44,259 nucleotides of DNA from JAAXTT01 sp964530215. Lineage in GTDB: Bacteria > Bacillota > Desulfotomaculia > Desulfotomaculales > Desulfocucumaceae. This document shows positions 8,088-16,501 of the stretch, one piece after another. The number at the start of each line of letters is the position of its first letter. Position 1 is the first letter of the stretch. The notes beneath the pieces were generated by a model. That model was not told where the DNA came from. It saw nothing but the letters and a program-made list of their open reading frames with translations, and did no database searches. Both the position numbers and the translations under genes were made by a program. Location of the stretch: assembly GCA_964530215.1 (NCBI GenBank), contig CAZHAJ010000002.1, positions 1 to 44,259 on the forward strand, read 5' to 3'.

Positions 8088-9867
8088 CTTTGTACCGCCT
8101 GTGGCCATATTTATATTGGGAGCACTATTAATACTGCTATTCAGGGGACGTCTAAGACAAATATTAATTGTGGGTGTGCCGGCACTGGTGTTTTTGAACC
8201 TGTTAAATATGCCTCAAGGCACTCACTATTCGGTTAGTTTTTGGTCAAGTTATGAACTGGTATTTGCCAGGGTAGATAACCTAAGCATGGTATTTGCTTA
8301 TGTTTTCGCAATTATGGCCTTTGTGGGAGCGATTTATGCGGTTCATGAAAAGGACGTAAAACAGCTGCTGGCGATGTTTTTATATGCAGGCAGTTCAATA
8401 GGTGTGGTTTTTGCCGGTGACTTTTTAACCCTGTTTATTTTTTGGGAGATAATGGCTTTAGCTTCTGTGGTACTGATTTTTGCCAGAAACACAAAAGCTT
8501 CCAGAAAAGCGGCCTTTAGATATATCCAGGTACATCTTTTCGGTGGTGTGCTACTGTTGGTGGGTATATTAATGCATTTCGCCGAAACCGGTTCTTTAAC
8601 CTTTGATTATATAGGCCTAAATGGTGTCGCATCTGCAGTGATCTTGCTGGGCATAGCAGTTAATGCCGCCATACCGCCTTTAAGTGCTTGGCTTACCGAT
8701 GCTTACCCCGAAAGTACCGTAATAGGAGCGGTTTTTTTAAGTGCTTTCACTACAAAGACCGCAATATATACATTAGCCCGTGCCTACCCGGGAACCGATA
8801 TCCTCATTTGGGCCGGTGCCGTAATGCTAATCTACGGAATGATCTACGCTATGCTAGAGAATGATTCCCGCAGGGTTTTATCCTACGGTATCATAAACCT
8901 AGGCGGTTTCATGGTTATAGGAATCGGCATAGGTACACCGTTGGCAATAAACGGTGCTGTGTCGTATGCTTTTGCCTGTATTTTGTATATGGCGTTATTA
9001 ATGATGGCCACTGGTGCAGTTTTGCAGCTTACAGGAAAAGTAAGATATACCGAACTCGGAGGTCTTTATAAGAGTATGCCGTGGACACTTCTGTTTTGTT
9101 TAATAGGGGCCGCATCTCTGTCTTCTTTCCCGCTTACCAGCGGCTTTACTACTAAGTCTATGATTATATCAGCGGCAGGTCATGAACACATAACCTCAAT
9201 ATGGTTACTGTTAACGTTAGCATCAGCAGGTGTGTTTCTATATGCAGGCATTAAACTTCCCTATTCAATATTTTTTGCCCAAGACTCGGGACTGAGCCCA
9301 AAGGAAAGGGATTTACCCAAAAACATGTTTGTGGCTATGGGGCTAGTAGCGATTCTGAGTATTTTTATTGGGGTATATCCACAACCTTTGTATAATGTTC
9401 TTCCCTATCCGGTGGATTATGTGCCTTATACGGGTGACCATGTGATTATGCAAATGCAGTTGCTTATGTTTTCAGCTTTAGCATTTTTTGTCCTGCTTAA
9501 ATATATTCAAAGAACCAACACCCTTACTTTAGACACCGATTGGGTATATCGTAAAGGCAGCAGGTATCTAATAAATATATTAAGCATCCCCATTGGCCTG
9601 GTGCATAATAAGCTGGGTATAATCTTTTTGGAAAGTATTCCGTCGGCATTATATTGGTTTAGTAAAAACCCTTTAAGTGCCATTAGAATTGCTACTGACA
9701 CTGTGTATGTGGCATTCTCCGGGAATGAAGAAATAAAAACCCGACTGCAGCAAGAAAAGGCAGTTTACCCCAATAACACTAGGGAGTTATCTCTAAGCCA
9801 AGGGGTATTGTTTATATTGGCAATTTTTGTATTTTTGCTGATACTGTTCTTCTTTTTACAAAGGTAG
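8080..9867 (+). CDS. Antiporter-like subunit, third copy (divergent NuoL/M/N family)
   Basis: A 595-residue member of the proton-conducting transporter family, longer than the other two copies by a C-terminal extension of about 100 residues ending in a further membrane helix. The start is ATG 8080, spaced from GGGGGAGG; the frame runs back to 8029, but that part lies inside the preceding gene. E123 (FIFWEIMA) and a lysine in FTTKTAIY (K226) remain. The TM7 lysine and histidine of the first copy are replaced by Asn195 and Ser202 in AVNAAIPPLSAWL, and the TM12 lysine is also absent. It may therefore be a structural or altered channel. It is the last gene of the operon, with a strong terminator about 100 bases downstream. 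Confidence 0.85.
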   Translation: MTNFVPPVAIFILGALLILLFRGRLRQILIVGVPALVFLNLLNMPQGTHYSVSFWSSYELVFARVDNLSMVFAYVFAIMAFVGAIYAVHEKDVKQLLAMFLYAGSSIGVVFAGDFLTLFIFWEIMALASVVLIFARNTKASRKAAFRYIQVHLFGGVLLLVGILMHFAETGSLTFDYIGLNGVASAVILLGIAVNAAIPPLSAWLTDAYPESTVIGAVFLSAFTTKTAIYTLARAYPGTDILIWAGAVMLIYGMIYAMLENDSRRVLSYGIINLGGFMVIGIGIGTPLAINGAVSYAFACILYMALLMMATGAVLQLTGKVRYTELGGLYKSMPWTLLFCLIGAASLSSFPLTSGFTTKSMIISAAGHEHITSIWLLLTLASAGVFLYAGIKLPYSIFFAQDSGLSPKERDLPKNMFVAMGLVAILSIFIGVYPQPLYNVLPYPVDYVPYTGDHVIMQMQLLMFSALAFFVLLKYIQRTNTLTLDTDWVYRKGSRYLINILSIPIGLVHNKLGIIFLESIPSALYWFSKNPLSAIRIATDTVYVAFSGNEEIKTRLQQEKAVYPNNTRELSLSQGVLFILAIFVFLLILFFFLQR

Positions 9868-9961
9868 CTATATGTCGAAGGAGGAATACAGAATTCAGAA
9901 GCCAGAATTTTAAAAATGGCACTCTGCTAAATGTTGAGTAGAACCCATAAATGGAAATTTA

Positions 9962-10006
9962 ATATAAAAGCGGTGGTTGACTAAGTGGTCATCACCGCTT
10001 TTATAT
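9962..10006. terminator. Terminator of the antiporter operon (probably bidirectional)
   Basis: Perfect 14-base inverted repeat (9962-9975 and 9993-10006) around a 17-base loop. GC-rich inner arms (GCGGTG/CACCGC) are flanked by AAAA and TTTT, so it can end both the antiporter operon and the converging nif3 transcript. Confidence 0.8.
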
Positions 10007-10019
10007 CAAACAAATGAAT

Positions 10020-10140
10020 CCAAAAGCTAGTAGGGGTGCAAATTTTCTTTTGCCCTAAAATGTCAAACCCTGTAAGAATTTGTTTAATTCTGTCCTGTCT
10101 ATCTGGATTCTTGGTTTGTCTCCTGTCTAATAGCCTCTGT
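10020..10140. other. Low-complexity intergenic stretch with repeated TGTC words
   Basis: Between the terminator and the nif3 stop there is no gene. The end of this stretch repeats short TGTCCTGTCT / TGTCTCCTGTCT words. At 9885-9911 just upstream, GAATTCAGAAGCCAGAAT is also repeat-like. Dispersed intergenic repeats of this flavour occur in related genomes by my recollection; here I can only see the internal repetition. Confidence 0.3.
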
Positions 10141-11268
10141 CTAAATATATTTATACGGATCGCCCTTTACAGAAGATACTATAACCTCGACACTTAGGGA
10201 TTTTTGGGCACATTGCTCTCTTATGTACTGAGCCAGCGGCTCCAAAATTATCTGCTCTGTCCAGTAATGACCGGCATCGATAAAGCTCATACCGGAGGCC
10301 GATATTTCTTTGGCAATATGATAATTTATATCTCCGGTTATCAATACATCTGCACCTTTGTAAAATGCCAGCGGCCAAAGGCTGCCGCCTGATCCCCCAC
10401 ATACTGCTACCCTTTTGATTATTTTTTTTGCTGCCTGACCTCCGTATCGTACCGCTCCCGCTTCTAATGGCCCCATAAGCTTTCCCATCTGCCTTGCCAA
10501 CTCTTCTAGCGTCATGGGAGTTTTAAGTGTTCCCAGGCGGCCTAGGCCCGTTTGTGAAGGTATGTTTTTTAAAGGGTACAAATCGTAGGCTACTTCCTCG
10601 TACGGGTGCGCAGAGCTCATTGCATCTAAAACCTTTTGTAGCAGCCGAGCTGGAACTATTGTTTCCAGCCTTATTTCCTCAACCTTTTCGGTTGCACCTA
10701 TCCTGCCGATAAAGGGATTTGTATCTTCTGTTGGTTTAAAGGTACCGATACCCTCCAGCATAAAGGTACAATGACTATAATTTCCAATCCACCCTGCACC
10801 TGCTTCACTTATTGCCTCTCTCACCAAATCAATATAATCTTTGGGCACAAACACAACCAACTTATAATGCTTTTCTCCTTGGAGTTTCAGAACCTGTAAA
10901 TCTTGCAACTGTAGTTTGTTTGCCAATACTGTGTTAACGCCTTTATCCGCATTATCAAGATTAGTATGTGCAGAATATACCGTTATTCCTGATCTAATAA
11001 TTTTAGTTAATAGTGCTCCGGAATCATTGTCTTCTTTTATTTGCTTAATTCCTTTAAAAAGCAGGGGATGATGTGTAATAATCAAGCTTGCCTGTATCTC
11101 CAAGGCTTCGGATAAAACCTGTTGGTCTAAGTCCAAAGCCAATAAAACTTTTTTTACTATATTTCCTGGATTACCTACCTGTAATCCGCTGTTATCCCAT
11201 TCTTCAGCAAGCTCTAAAGGAGCCAAAGACTCGAGAAATTTAAAAATCAACCGGTTATCTGCCTGCAC
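10141..11268 (-). CDS. Nif3-like dinuclear metal-binding protein (YqfO/DUF34 family)
   Basis: A 375-residue Nif3/YqfO protein. The N-terminal metal-binding half has ITHHPLLFKGIK, and the C-terminal half has AGHYWTEQ with the second set of metal ligands. Between them lies an inserted domain of about 100 residues (about 125-230) of the PII/CutA-like type typical of Firmicutes YqfO. Its cellular role is unsettled; the label GTP cyclohydrolase I type 2 in databases is weakly supported. The start is GTG behind AAGGGAGG. It overlaps the 3' end of trmK by 22 bases, the usual trmK-nif3 pair of Firmicutes next to sigA. Confidence 0.9.
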   Translation of the reverse strand: MQADNRLIFKFLESLAPLELAEEWDNSGLQVGNPGNIVKKVLLALDLDQQVLSEALEIQASLIITHHPLLFKGIKQIKEDNDSGALLTKIIRSGITVYSAHTNLDNADKGVNTVLANKLQLQDLQVLKLQGEKHYKLVVFVPKDYIDLVREAISEAGAGWIGNYSHCTFMLEGIGTFKPTEDTNPFIGRIGATEKVEEIRLETIVPARLLQKVLDAMSSAHPYEEVAYDLYPLKNIPSQTGLGRLGTLKTPMTLEELARQMGKLMGPLEAGAVRYGGQAAKKIIKRVAVCGGSGGSLWPLAFYKGADVLITGDINYHIAKEISASGMSFIDAGHYWTEQIILEPLAQYIREQCAQKSLSVEVIVSSVKGDPYKYI

Positions 11269-11951
11269 TGATTGATAACCTCCCTTATCTTGTTTAACTT
11301 ATTTGTTATTTTAGCGGCCTTCTTCATTGATTCAACAGATCTGCTTTTAGATAAACCTGACAATATCCTTTTATAATCCTCAGATATTTTCTCCAAATAT
11401 TCCACCAATAAAGGACTGCACTGCTCTATCAATTTCGGGCCTATTTCCATCAAAAATTCGTCATGATAGATTTTTTCCCCTTTTTCAGCCACAATTATCA
11501 GGTATATTTTCTCATCTTCTTTTATCAGCTCTTCCCTAACCGGTATCCAGCCGTGCTGATTTAACCAAACCCTCAGCGAATAAGCATCTGTCATTGGTTG
11601 CAGCACCAATTTGTCGATGTGTACCAAGGTCTCAGGATTTCCCTCCAAAATTGTCCTTATGGTATTACCACCCATACCTGCTATAATAATTACATCCACC
11701 TCTTTGGGGGTTAATACCTCCAAACCATAACCTTTTCTAACCTCTACTTGGCTCTGGGAATTGGCTGTCTGTACCTGACGTAGTGCTGTTTGATAAGGTT
11801 TTTCATTAAGATCAGTGGCAATTACCTTTGGGGACACTCCCCTTTTTACCAAGCTTATGGGAAGCAAGGCATGATCTGTCCCTATATCGGCTACCCGCAT
11901 ACCGTTGGGAATCATACCGGCAATAATCTCAAGTCTTGGCGACAATTCCAA
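11247..11951 (-). CDS. trmK: tRNA (adenine(22)-N1)-methyltransferase
   Basis: A 234-residue SAM-dependent methyltransferase. Motif I is VADIGTDHALLPISLVKRG and the family motif IIAGMGGNTIRTIL follows, as expected for TrmK (YqfN), which methylates N1 of A22 in tRNA. TTG start behind AGGGGTGG. It is co-transcribed with nif3 and divergent from an unknown gene at 12109. The C-terminal helical region (about 165-234, Lys-rich) fits the family's coiled-coil tail. Close placement to sigA and dnaG matches Bacillus, although tRNAs and an unknown gene intervene here. Confidence 0.92.
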   Translation of the reverse strand: MELSPRLEIIAGMIPNGMRVADIGTDHALLPISLVKRGVSPKVIATDLNEKPYQTALRQVQTANSQSQVEVRKGYGLEVLTPKEVDVIIIAGMGGNTIRTILEGNPETLVHIDKLVLQPMTDAYSLRVWLNQHGWIPVREELIKEDEKIYLIIVAEKGEKIYHDEFLMEIGPKLIEQCSPLLVEYLEKISEDYKRILSGLSKSRSVESMKKAAKITNKLNKIREVINQCRQITG

Positions 11952-12108
11952 GTTACCACCCCTGAATAATGTTATTTTTGTGATCTTATGTTATCCTATA
12001 CAAAGTAAAGCAGATAAAAACAACTGTGTCAATTTCATTTATATAAAGGTTATCTTAAACGAAATATAGAATTTATTTTACAACTAGTGCAAACCGAGGT
12101 GCTATAAA

Positions 12109-12855
12109 ATGGCTAGACTTCTGTTATTACCAATGGCTTTAATCATATTATCTCTGGTGTTTTTTCTTGTTATCCGTCTAATGACCATGTTGAAATTAAG
12201 TCAAAGCAAGGACATAGAACTAACCCGCAGTCAAAGCTACGGTGGTGACATAACTGAACTTATCACTAACATGTTAAAATCATTAAATAATTTACCTTCT
12301 GTTCAATTTGAATCCATTGTAAAGATAAACTATAAAAAAATTATTTTCATAAAGAAGTTTAAGCCCGGACCAATCCAGTCACTTTTGAAAACCGGGACCC
12401 TTGAAATTCAGCCAATTTTAAATCAAAATAACATATCAATTAGTTTCAATAAAAATAAAAAAGTAGTGGATATTCCGGTGGAAAATCGGTGGACATTATT
12501 TTGGCTGGGGCTTTCCGGTGTCCCAGACAATCTGGAGCTGTTTGAAAGAACAGGACTGAAAGTGGTCACCGGGAAAAATGGTATCTATCAGCAGCGAAAC
12601 TATATAGAAATCATGGTGTCCTCCCATCTTCTCCCGGCCGTTGCTAATCGTGCTTTTGAAATCTGTGCCCCGATACTGAGCAAAGCCTTTGGCAAAAATA
12701 TTGTAAAACCCCAAATTACTGTGAGAAACTTTATTATGAGAATTTTGGTAAACAGCTTAACCGGTCTTCCTGATTATATAGAAATCAAATATAACCTTTT
12801 TGACGGCGAAAAGTTTGTCTGTGACTATCTGGAGAATTCCACCTTAACCTATTAG
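12109..12855 (+). CDS. Unknown membrane-anchored protein
   Basis: A 248-residue protein with one N-terminal membrane segment (about residues 3-26), followed by a soluble domain of about 220 residues with mixed beta-like and basic segments (INYKKIIFIKKFKPG) and no motif I recognise. ATG follows GAGGTGCTATAAA, a clear ribosome binding site. It is the only plus-strand protein gene between the antiporter operon and selD. It ends in a perfect terminator shared with the converging tRNA operon. It may sit at the cytoplasmic or outer face of the membrane; topology is not decided. No function is proposed. Confidence 0.7.
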   Translation: MARLLLLPMALIILSLVFFLVIRLMTMLKLSQSKDIELTRSQSYGGDITELITNMLKSLNNLPSVQFESIVKINYKKIIFIKKFKPGPIQSLLKTGTLEIQPILNQNNISISFNKNKKVVDIPVENRWTLFWLGLSGVPDNLELFERTGLKVVTGKNGIYQQRNYIEIMVSSHLLPAVANRAFEICAPILSKAFGKNIVKPQITVRNFIMRILVNSLTGLPDYIEIKYNLFDGEKFVCDYLENSTLTY

Positions 12856-12888
12856 AAATTAGTAACATTTATTATAGAACCTGAAATC

Positions 12889-12920
12889 AAAAGACACCGG
12901 AGTTTTCTCCGGTGTCTTTT
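12889..12920. terminator. Bidirectional terminator between the 12109 gene and the tRNA operon
   Basis: Perfect 14-base arms (12889-12902 and 12907-12920) around a TTTT loop, beginning with AAAA and ending with TTTT. It serves the plus-strand gene and the minus-strand tRNA operon. Confidence 0.85.
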
Positions 12921-12923
12921 GGT

Positions 12924-12999
12924 TGGTGGGCGCAAACGGGTTCGAACCGCTGACATCCTGCTTGTAAGGCAGGCGCTCTCCCAGCTGAGCTATGCGCCC
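12924..12999 (-). tRNA. tRNA-Val (TAC)
   Basis: 76 bases including encoded CCA. The acceptor arm GGGCGCA pairs with TGCGCCC, the anticodon loop is CTTACAA with anticodon TAC, and the T-arm has GGTTCGAACC. It is the last gene of the four-tRNA operon. Confidence 0.95.
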
Positions 13000-13008
13000 G
13001 ATGATAAA

Positions 13009-13084
13009 TGGTGACCCCTACGGGATTCGAACCCGTGTTACCGCCGTGAAAGGGCGGTGTCTTAGACCACTTGACCAAGGGGCC
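13009..13084 (-). tRNA. tRNA-Glu (TTC)
   Basis: 76 bases including encoded CCA. The acceptor arm is GGCCCCT/AGGGGTC with one G-U pair, the anticodon stem is CCGCC/GGCGG, and the loop CTTTCAC gives anticodon TTC. Confidence 0.95.
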
Positions 13085-13166
13085 GTTTCAGTGTCTATCA
13101 CCTAAAATAGTATACCTGCTTTTGCCTGCTAAGTCAATGTAATTTTGCACTTACAAACTTCTAAAA

Positions 13167-13241
13167 TGGTGGGCCCACCAGGATTCGAACCTGGAACCAG
13201 CCGGTTATGAGCCGGATGCTCTACCATTGAGCTATAGGCCC
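13167..13241 (-). tRNA. tRNA-Met (CAT), or tRNA-Ile2
   Basis: 75 bases including encoded CCA. The acceptor arm is GGGCCTA/TGGGCCC and the anticodon loop CTCATAA carries CAT. The first acceptor pair is G-C, so it is not the initiator. Elongator Met and lysidine-modified Ile2 cannot be told apart by the anticodon; the outer pair of the anticodon stem is mismatched. Confidence 0.88.
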
Positions 13242-13244
13242 CTT

Positions 13245-13319
13245 TGGCTCCTCGAGTAGGATTCGAACCTACAGCCTACCGGTTAACAGCCGGTTGCTCT
13301 ACCGTTGAGCTATCGAGGA
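13245..13319 (-). tRNA. tRNA-Asn (GTT)
   Basis: 75 bases including encoded CCA. The acceptor arm is TCCTCGA/TCGAGGA with discriminator G, the anticodon stem is ACCGG/CCGGT, and the loop CTGTTAA gives GTT. It is the first gene of the tRNA operon, starting about 7 bases after the predicted transcription start, and its 5' end is 3 bases from the tRNA-Met 3' end. Confidence 0.95.
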
Positions 13320-13332
13320 ACGTGCAGTACTT

Positions 13333-13361
13333 ATTATACATAATAAGGGTGCCCCGGTCAA
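13333..13361 (-). promoter_or_regulatory. Promoter of the tRNA operon
   Basis: TTGACC (13356-13361), exactly 17 bases, then TATAAT (13333-13338), on the minus strand, ending about 14 bases before tRNA-Asn. One mismatch from the sigma-A consensus, as expected for stable RNA. Confidence 0.85.
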
Positions 13362-13398
13362 CACCATTTTATAGGTCTTATGCCGAAGCACCGCTATA

Positions 13399-14493
13399 TT
13401 AATCCAGATAATCCTTCAGCTTTTTGCTCCTACTGGGATGTCTTAGTTTTCTTAAGGTCTTGGCTTCGATTTGCCTGATTCTTTCTCTGGTGACACCAAA
13501 TTGCTGTCCCACCTCTTCCAGGGTACGAGCCCTGCCGTCATCCAGCCCAAACCTCAGTCGCAACACCTTTTGCTCACGATCTGTTAAAGTTTTAAGCACC
13601 TCATCCAACTGTTCCCTCAAAAGAGTATATGAGGCCTCGTCAGCAGGGGCCCGGGCTTCATGATCTTCGATAAAATCACCTAAATGAGAATCTTCTTCTT
13701 CACCAATGGGTGTTTCTAAGGACACGGGTTCTTGAGCAATCTTCATGATCTCTCTAACTTTTTCCTCGGTTATATTCATTTCATTAGCAATTTCCTCCGG
13801 AATAGGTTCTCTGCCCAGTTCCTGAAGAAGCTGCCGTGAAACCCGTATTAACTTATTTATGGTTTCCACCATGTGTACAGGTATCCTAATAGTCCTGGCC
13901 TGGTCTGCAATGGCTCTGGTTATTGCCTGCCGAATCCACCAAGTTGCATAGGTACTAAACTTAAATCCTTTGCGAAAATCAAACTTTTCCACCGCTTTAA
14001 TCAGACCTAAATTGCCTTCCTGAATCAGGTCCAAAAACAGCATACCTCTTCCCACATAACGCTTTGCTATACTTACCACTAAGCGCAGGTTTGCCTCAGC
14101 CAGCTTACGCTTAGCCTCTTCGTCACCCTGCTCCATACGCTTAGCCAGGCTTACCTCTTCTTCCGGAGACAATAATGGTACCCTTCCAATCTCCTTTAAA
14201 TACATGCGTACCGGATCATCGATACCTACGCCTTCCGGAACGGTGAGATCTATTTCTGTTTCATCTGTGGCATCATCCGGTTCTGCGGGCACATCTGGGG
14301 CCTCATCTTCTGTAAGTTCTGCCACAACCTCTATACCCATACCGCTGAGCTTCTCATATATCTCATCTATCTGCTCCGGCGTCAAGTCATTTCCTTGAAA
14401 TGTATCCATTATCTCATGATAAGTAAGAACGCCATTCTTTTTACCCTTCTCTACCAAATCTTTTAAACTCTCGGCCATTATTTGCTCACTCAC
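13399..14493 (-). CDS. sigA: RNA polymerase primary sigma factor SigA/RpoD
   Basis: The housekeeping sigma factor, 364 residues from GTG 14493. This start has AGGAGG 6 bases upstream; the open frame back to 14523 includes the ribosome binding site and is not used. Domains in order: region 1.1 (about 5-75), an acidic linker, region 1.2 (DPVRMYLKEIGRVPLLS), regions 2.1-2.4 with GLIKAVEKFDFRKGFKFSTY and WWIRQAITRAIADQ, region 3, and region 4 helix-turn-helix FGVTRERIRQIEAKTL. The length is typical of Firmicutes, without the long insertion of E. coli RpoD. It lies 37 bases after dnaG in the conserved dnaG-sigA operon. Residues are identical to the family at all motifs checked by eye. Confidence 0.97.
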   Translation of the reverse strand: MSEQIMAESLKDLVEKGKKNGVLTYHEIMDTFQGNDLTPEQIDEIYEKLSGMGIEVVAELTEDEAPDVPAEPDDATDETEIDLTVPEGVGIDDPVRMYLKEIGRVPLLSPEEEVSLAKRMEQGDEEAKRKLAEANLRLVVSIAKRYVGRGMLFLDLIQEGNLGLIKAVEKFDFRKGFKFSTYATWWIRQAITRAIADQARTIRIPVHMVETINKLIRVSRQLLQELGREPIPEEIANEMNITEEKVREIMKIAQEPVSLETPIGEEEDSHLGDFIEDHEARAPADEASYTLLREQLDEVLKTLTDREQKVLRLRFGLDDGRARTLEEVGQQFGVTRERIRQIEAKTLRKLRHPSRSKKLKDYLD

Positions 14494-14530
14494 TTTTTTC
14501 CTCCTTTCCGGGCCGCATCGCACAATAATT

Positions 14531-16342
14531 CTACAAGTTCTGTAGTTTTATAAGAATATCCTTGACAAGTTCAAGGTTATTATTCTTTTCAGCTTCAGCC
14601 AGCTCCTGCATAAGTGTCATTCTTTTTTTGGCTTGTAGGTTTTTTTTAATAACCTTTATATAGTCATCTATTGCCCTTTCGCCATCATGGTTAAGCATTA
14701 ACGCTATATCAGTTTCTTTTTCTTGGGCTAATTCGCTTTCCATCACCATTTTGCTGAACAATGCGGCAACTGACCCTTCTAGCTCATCCATCATTTTTCC
14801 GTAATCATAATCTCCTTGCTTAGCCCATTTAACAATAAACTGATATAATTCCCGGTTTACCGGATATTGGATGAAATCATTGCCCAATTGGGAATAAAAA
14901 TAATCTATTTGTGAAGGATCTTGAATTAATATTCGCAATATCTCTTGCTCTGCTAAAATAACTGCATTTTTCTCCCTGTCTCTCTGCAGTATAATATTAT
15001 TCTTATTTTTAGCAATTTTATCCGTTTTTACCCTTTTTTTTCTTTGTTCTAGCTGAAATCTCCTTATTTCTCCCTTTATAGACTCCCAGCTGATATTGAG
15101 CATTGATGCTACCAGCCTGATGCTTTCCTCAAGATCCACCCTGTTCTTAATGGCTGCCAGATTAGCAACCACTGTATTTAAAATTTCAGACGGGCTTGTG
15201 GAATCTTTTTGAGCAATCTTAATTTTATACTCCAGCAGCGACTGGGCACCTTTGACCAGTTTATCCCATTCTTCTATGCCTTGCTGTCGTATAAAATCGT
15301 CCGGGTCGGCACCTTCCGGCATGTTAATCACCTTTAGGCAACATCCGGTTTCTTGCAAAATATCTAGGCCTCGGACTGCAGCCCTCTGACCGGCTGAATC
15401 AGCATCATAGGCAATATATACATCCTTTGCATATCTCATCAGAGTCTTACCCTGCTCTGGGGTAAGACTGGTACCCATTGATGCCACAGCATTTCGAATA
15501 CCAAATTGGTGAGCGGTAATAACATCCATATACCCTTCCATAAGCACTATAAAACCACTTTCTTTTATATGCTTTCTGGCTACATCCAAACCATAAAGCA
15601 CTTTACTTTTGTGAAAAAAAGCGGTCTCAGGGGTGTTTAGATATTTAGGCTGATTACTGCCATTACCGTCTGCACTTTCCAAAATGCGGCCTCCAAAGGC
15701 CACCACTTTTCCAAGATGGTTTGATACAGGGAAGATAATCCTGTTGCGAAACCGATCAAAGAATCGGTTAGCACTTCCCACAACTAAACCTATATCCACA
15801 AGCTCTTGCTTATGATAATTTCTTTTATTTAGAAAACCAATTAGTGAGTCCCATGCTGCAGGTGCGTAACCAATCCGAAATATTTTTATTATTTCATCCG
15901 ACATACCCCTACCGGCCAAGTACTCTCGAGCTGAAGCGGCTTCGGGACTCTTCAGTAGATAGTGATGATAATAATCCCTTGCTAGAGCGTTGGCTTGCCA
16001 AGCTCTTTCCTCTTTTTGTACTTGTCGCTTATCCAGGGCTTTCCCTATATCCGGGAGAACTATACCTGCCCTAGCAGCCAGTTTGCTGACTGACTCAATA
16101 AATGTCAAATTTTCGACAAGCATTAAAAATTTAAAAAGATTACCGCCGGTTTGACATCCAAAACAATAAAAAATTTGTTTCTCAGGGCTGACAGAAAAGG
16201 AAGGGTCTCGCTCTTGGTGAAAAGGACAAGCCCCGACATAGTTCCTTCCCTTTTTTTCCAGTCTAACATACTCGCCAATGACATTCACAATATCATTCTG
16301 CAAGCGTATATCATCAAGTATTTCCGTAGGTATCAAAGCCAC
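14531..16342 (-). CDS. dnaG: DNA primase
   Basis: A 603-residue replicative primase that makes RNA primers at the fork. The N-terminal CHC2 zinc site is C39, H42, C60, C63 (CPFHQERDPSF...CFGC). Then come the primase core with the TOPRIM domain (VLMEGYMDVI, AYDADSAGQRAA) and a C-terminal helicase-binding region (about 440-603, Lys-rich linker QRKKRVKTDK). GTG start. It precedes sigA by 37 bases in the macromolecular-synthesis operon and follows dgt, as in many Clostridia. Length fits the Firmicutes family. Confidence 0.97.
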   Translation of the reverse strand: MALIPTEILDDIRLQNDIVNVIGEYVRLEKKGRNYVGACPFHQERDPSFSVSPEKQIFYCFGCQTGGNLFKFLMLVENLTFIESVSKLAARAGIVLPDIGKALDKRQVQKEERAWQANALARDYYHHYLLKSPEAASAREYLAGRGMSDEIIKIFRIGYAPAAWDSLIGFLNKRNYHKQELVDIGLVVGSANRFFDRFRNRIIFPVSNHLGKVVAFGGRILESADGNGSNQPKYLNTPETAFFHKSKVLYGLDVARKHIKESGFIVLMEGYMDVITAHQFGIRNAVASMGTSLTPEQGKTLMRYAKDVYIAYDADSAGQRAAVRGLDILQETGCCLKVINMPEGADPDDFIRQQGIEEWDKLVKGAQSLLEYKIKIAQKDSTSPSEILNTVVANLAAIKNRVDLEESIRLVASMLNISWESIKGEIRRFQLEQRKKRVKTDKIAKNKNNIILQRDREKNAVILAEQEILRILIQDPSQIDYFYSQLGNDFIQYPVNRELYQFIVKWAKQGDYDYGKMMDELEGSVAALFSKMVMESELAQEKETDIALMLNHDGERAIDDYIKVIKKNLQAKKRMTLMQELAEAEKNNNLELVKDILIKLQNL

Positions 16343-16432
16343 AGGCTTCTCACTGCCTCACAAGAAGTGCCATAATTAATGAAATTTCTACAATTAATAA
16401 CTTATTCCTTCCTCAATAACTGACCTATTTAA

Positions 16433-16472
16433 ATAATTCTTAAATTAAATATTCTATTTTAATAAGAATTAT
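16433..16472 (-). terminator. AT-rich inverted repeat between dgt and dnaG
   Basis: ATAATTCTTA (16433-16442) and TAAGAATTAT (16463-16472) form a 10-base AT-only stem with a long AT-rich loop in the 159-base gap before dnaG. It is weak as a terminator and could be an operator or an accident of AT richness. Confidence 0.3.
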
Positions 16473-16501
16473 CCTTCCCAAACATCATATAACTCCAACC
16501 C

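Noticed and set aside
12887..13078. 63-residue minus-strand frame over the tRNA-Val and tRNA-Glu genes
   Set aside because: It is the translation of tRNA genes (the familiar SSAGRAPALQ-type artefact), not a protein.
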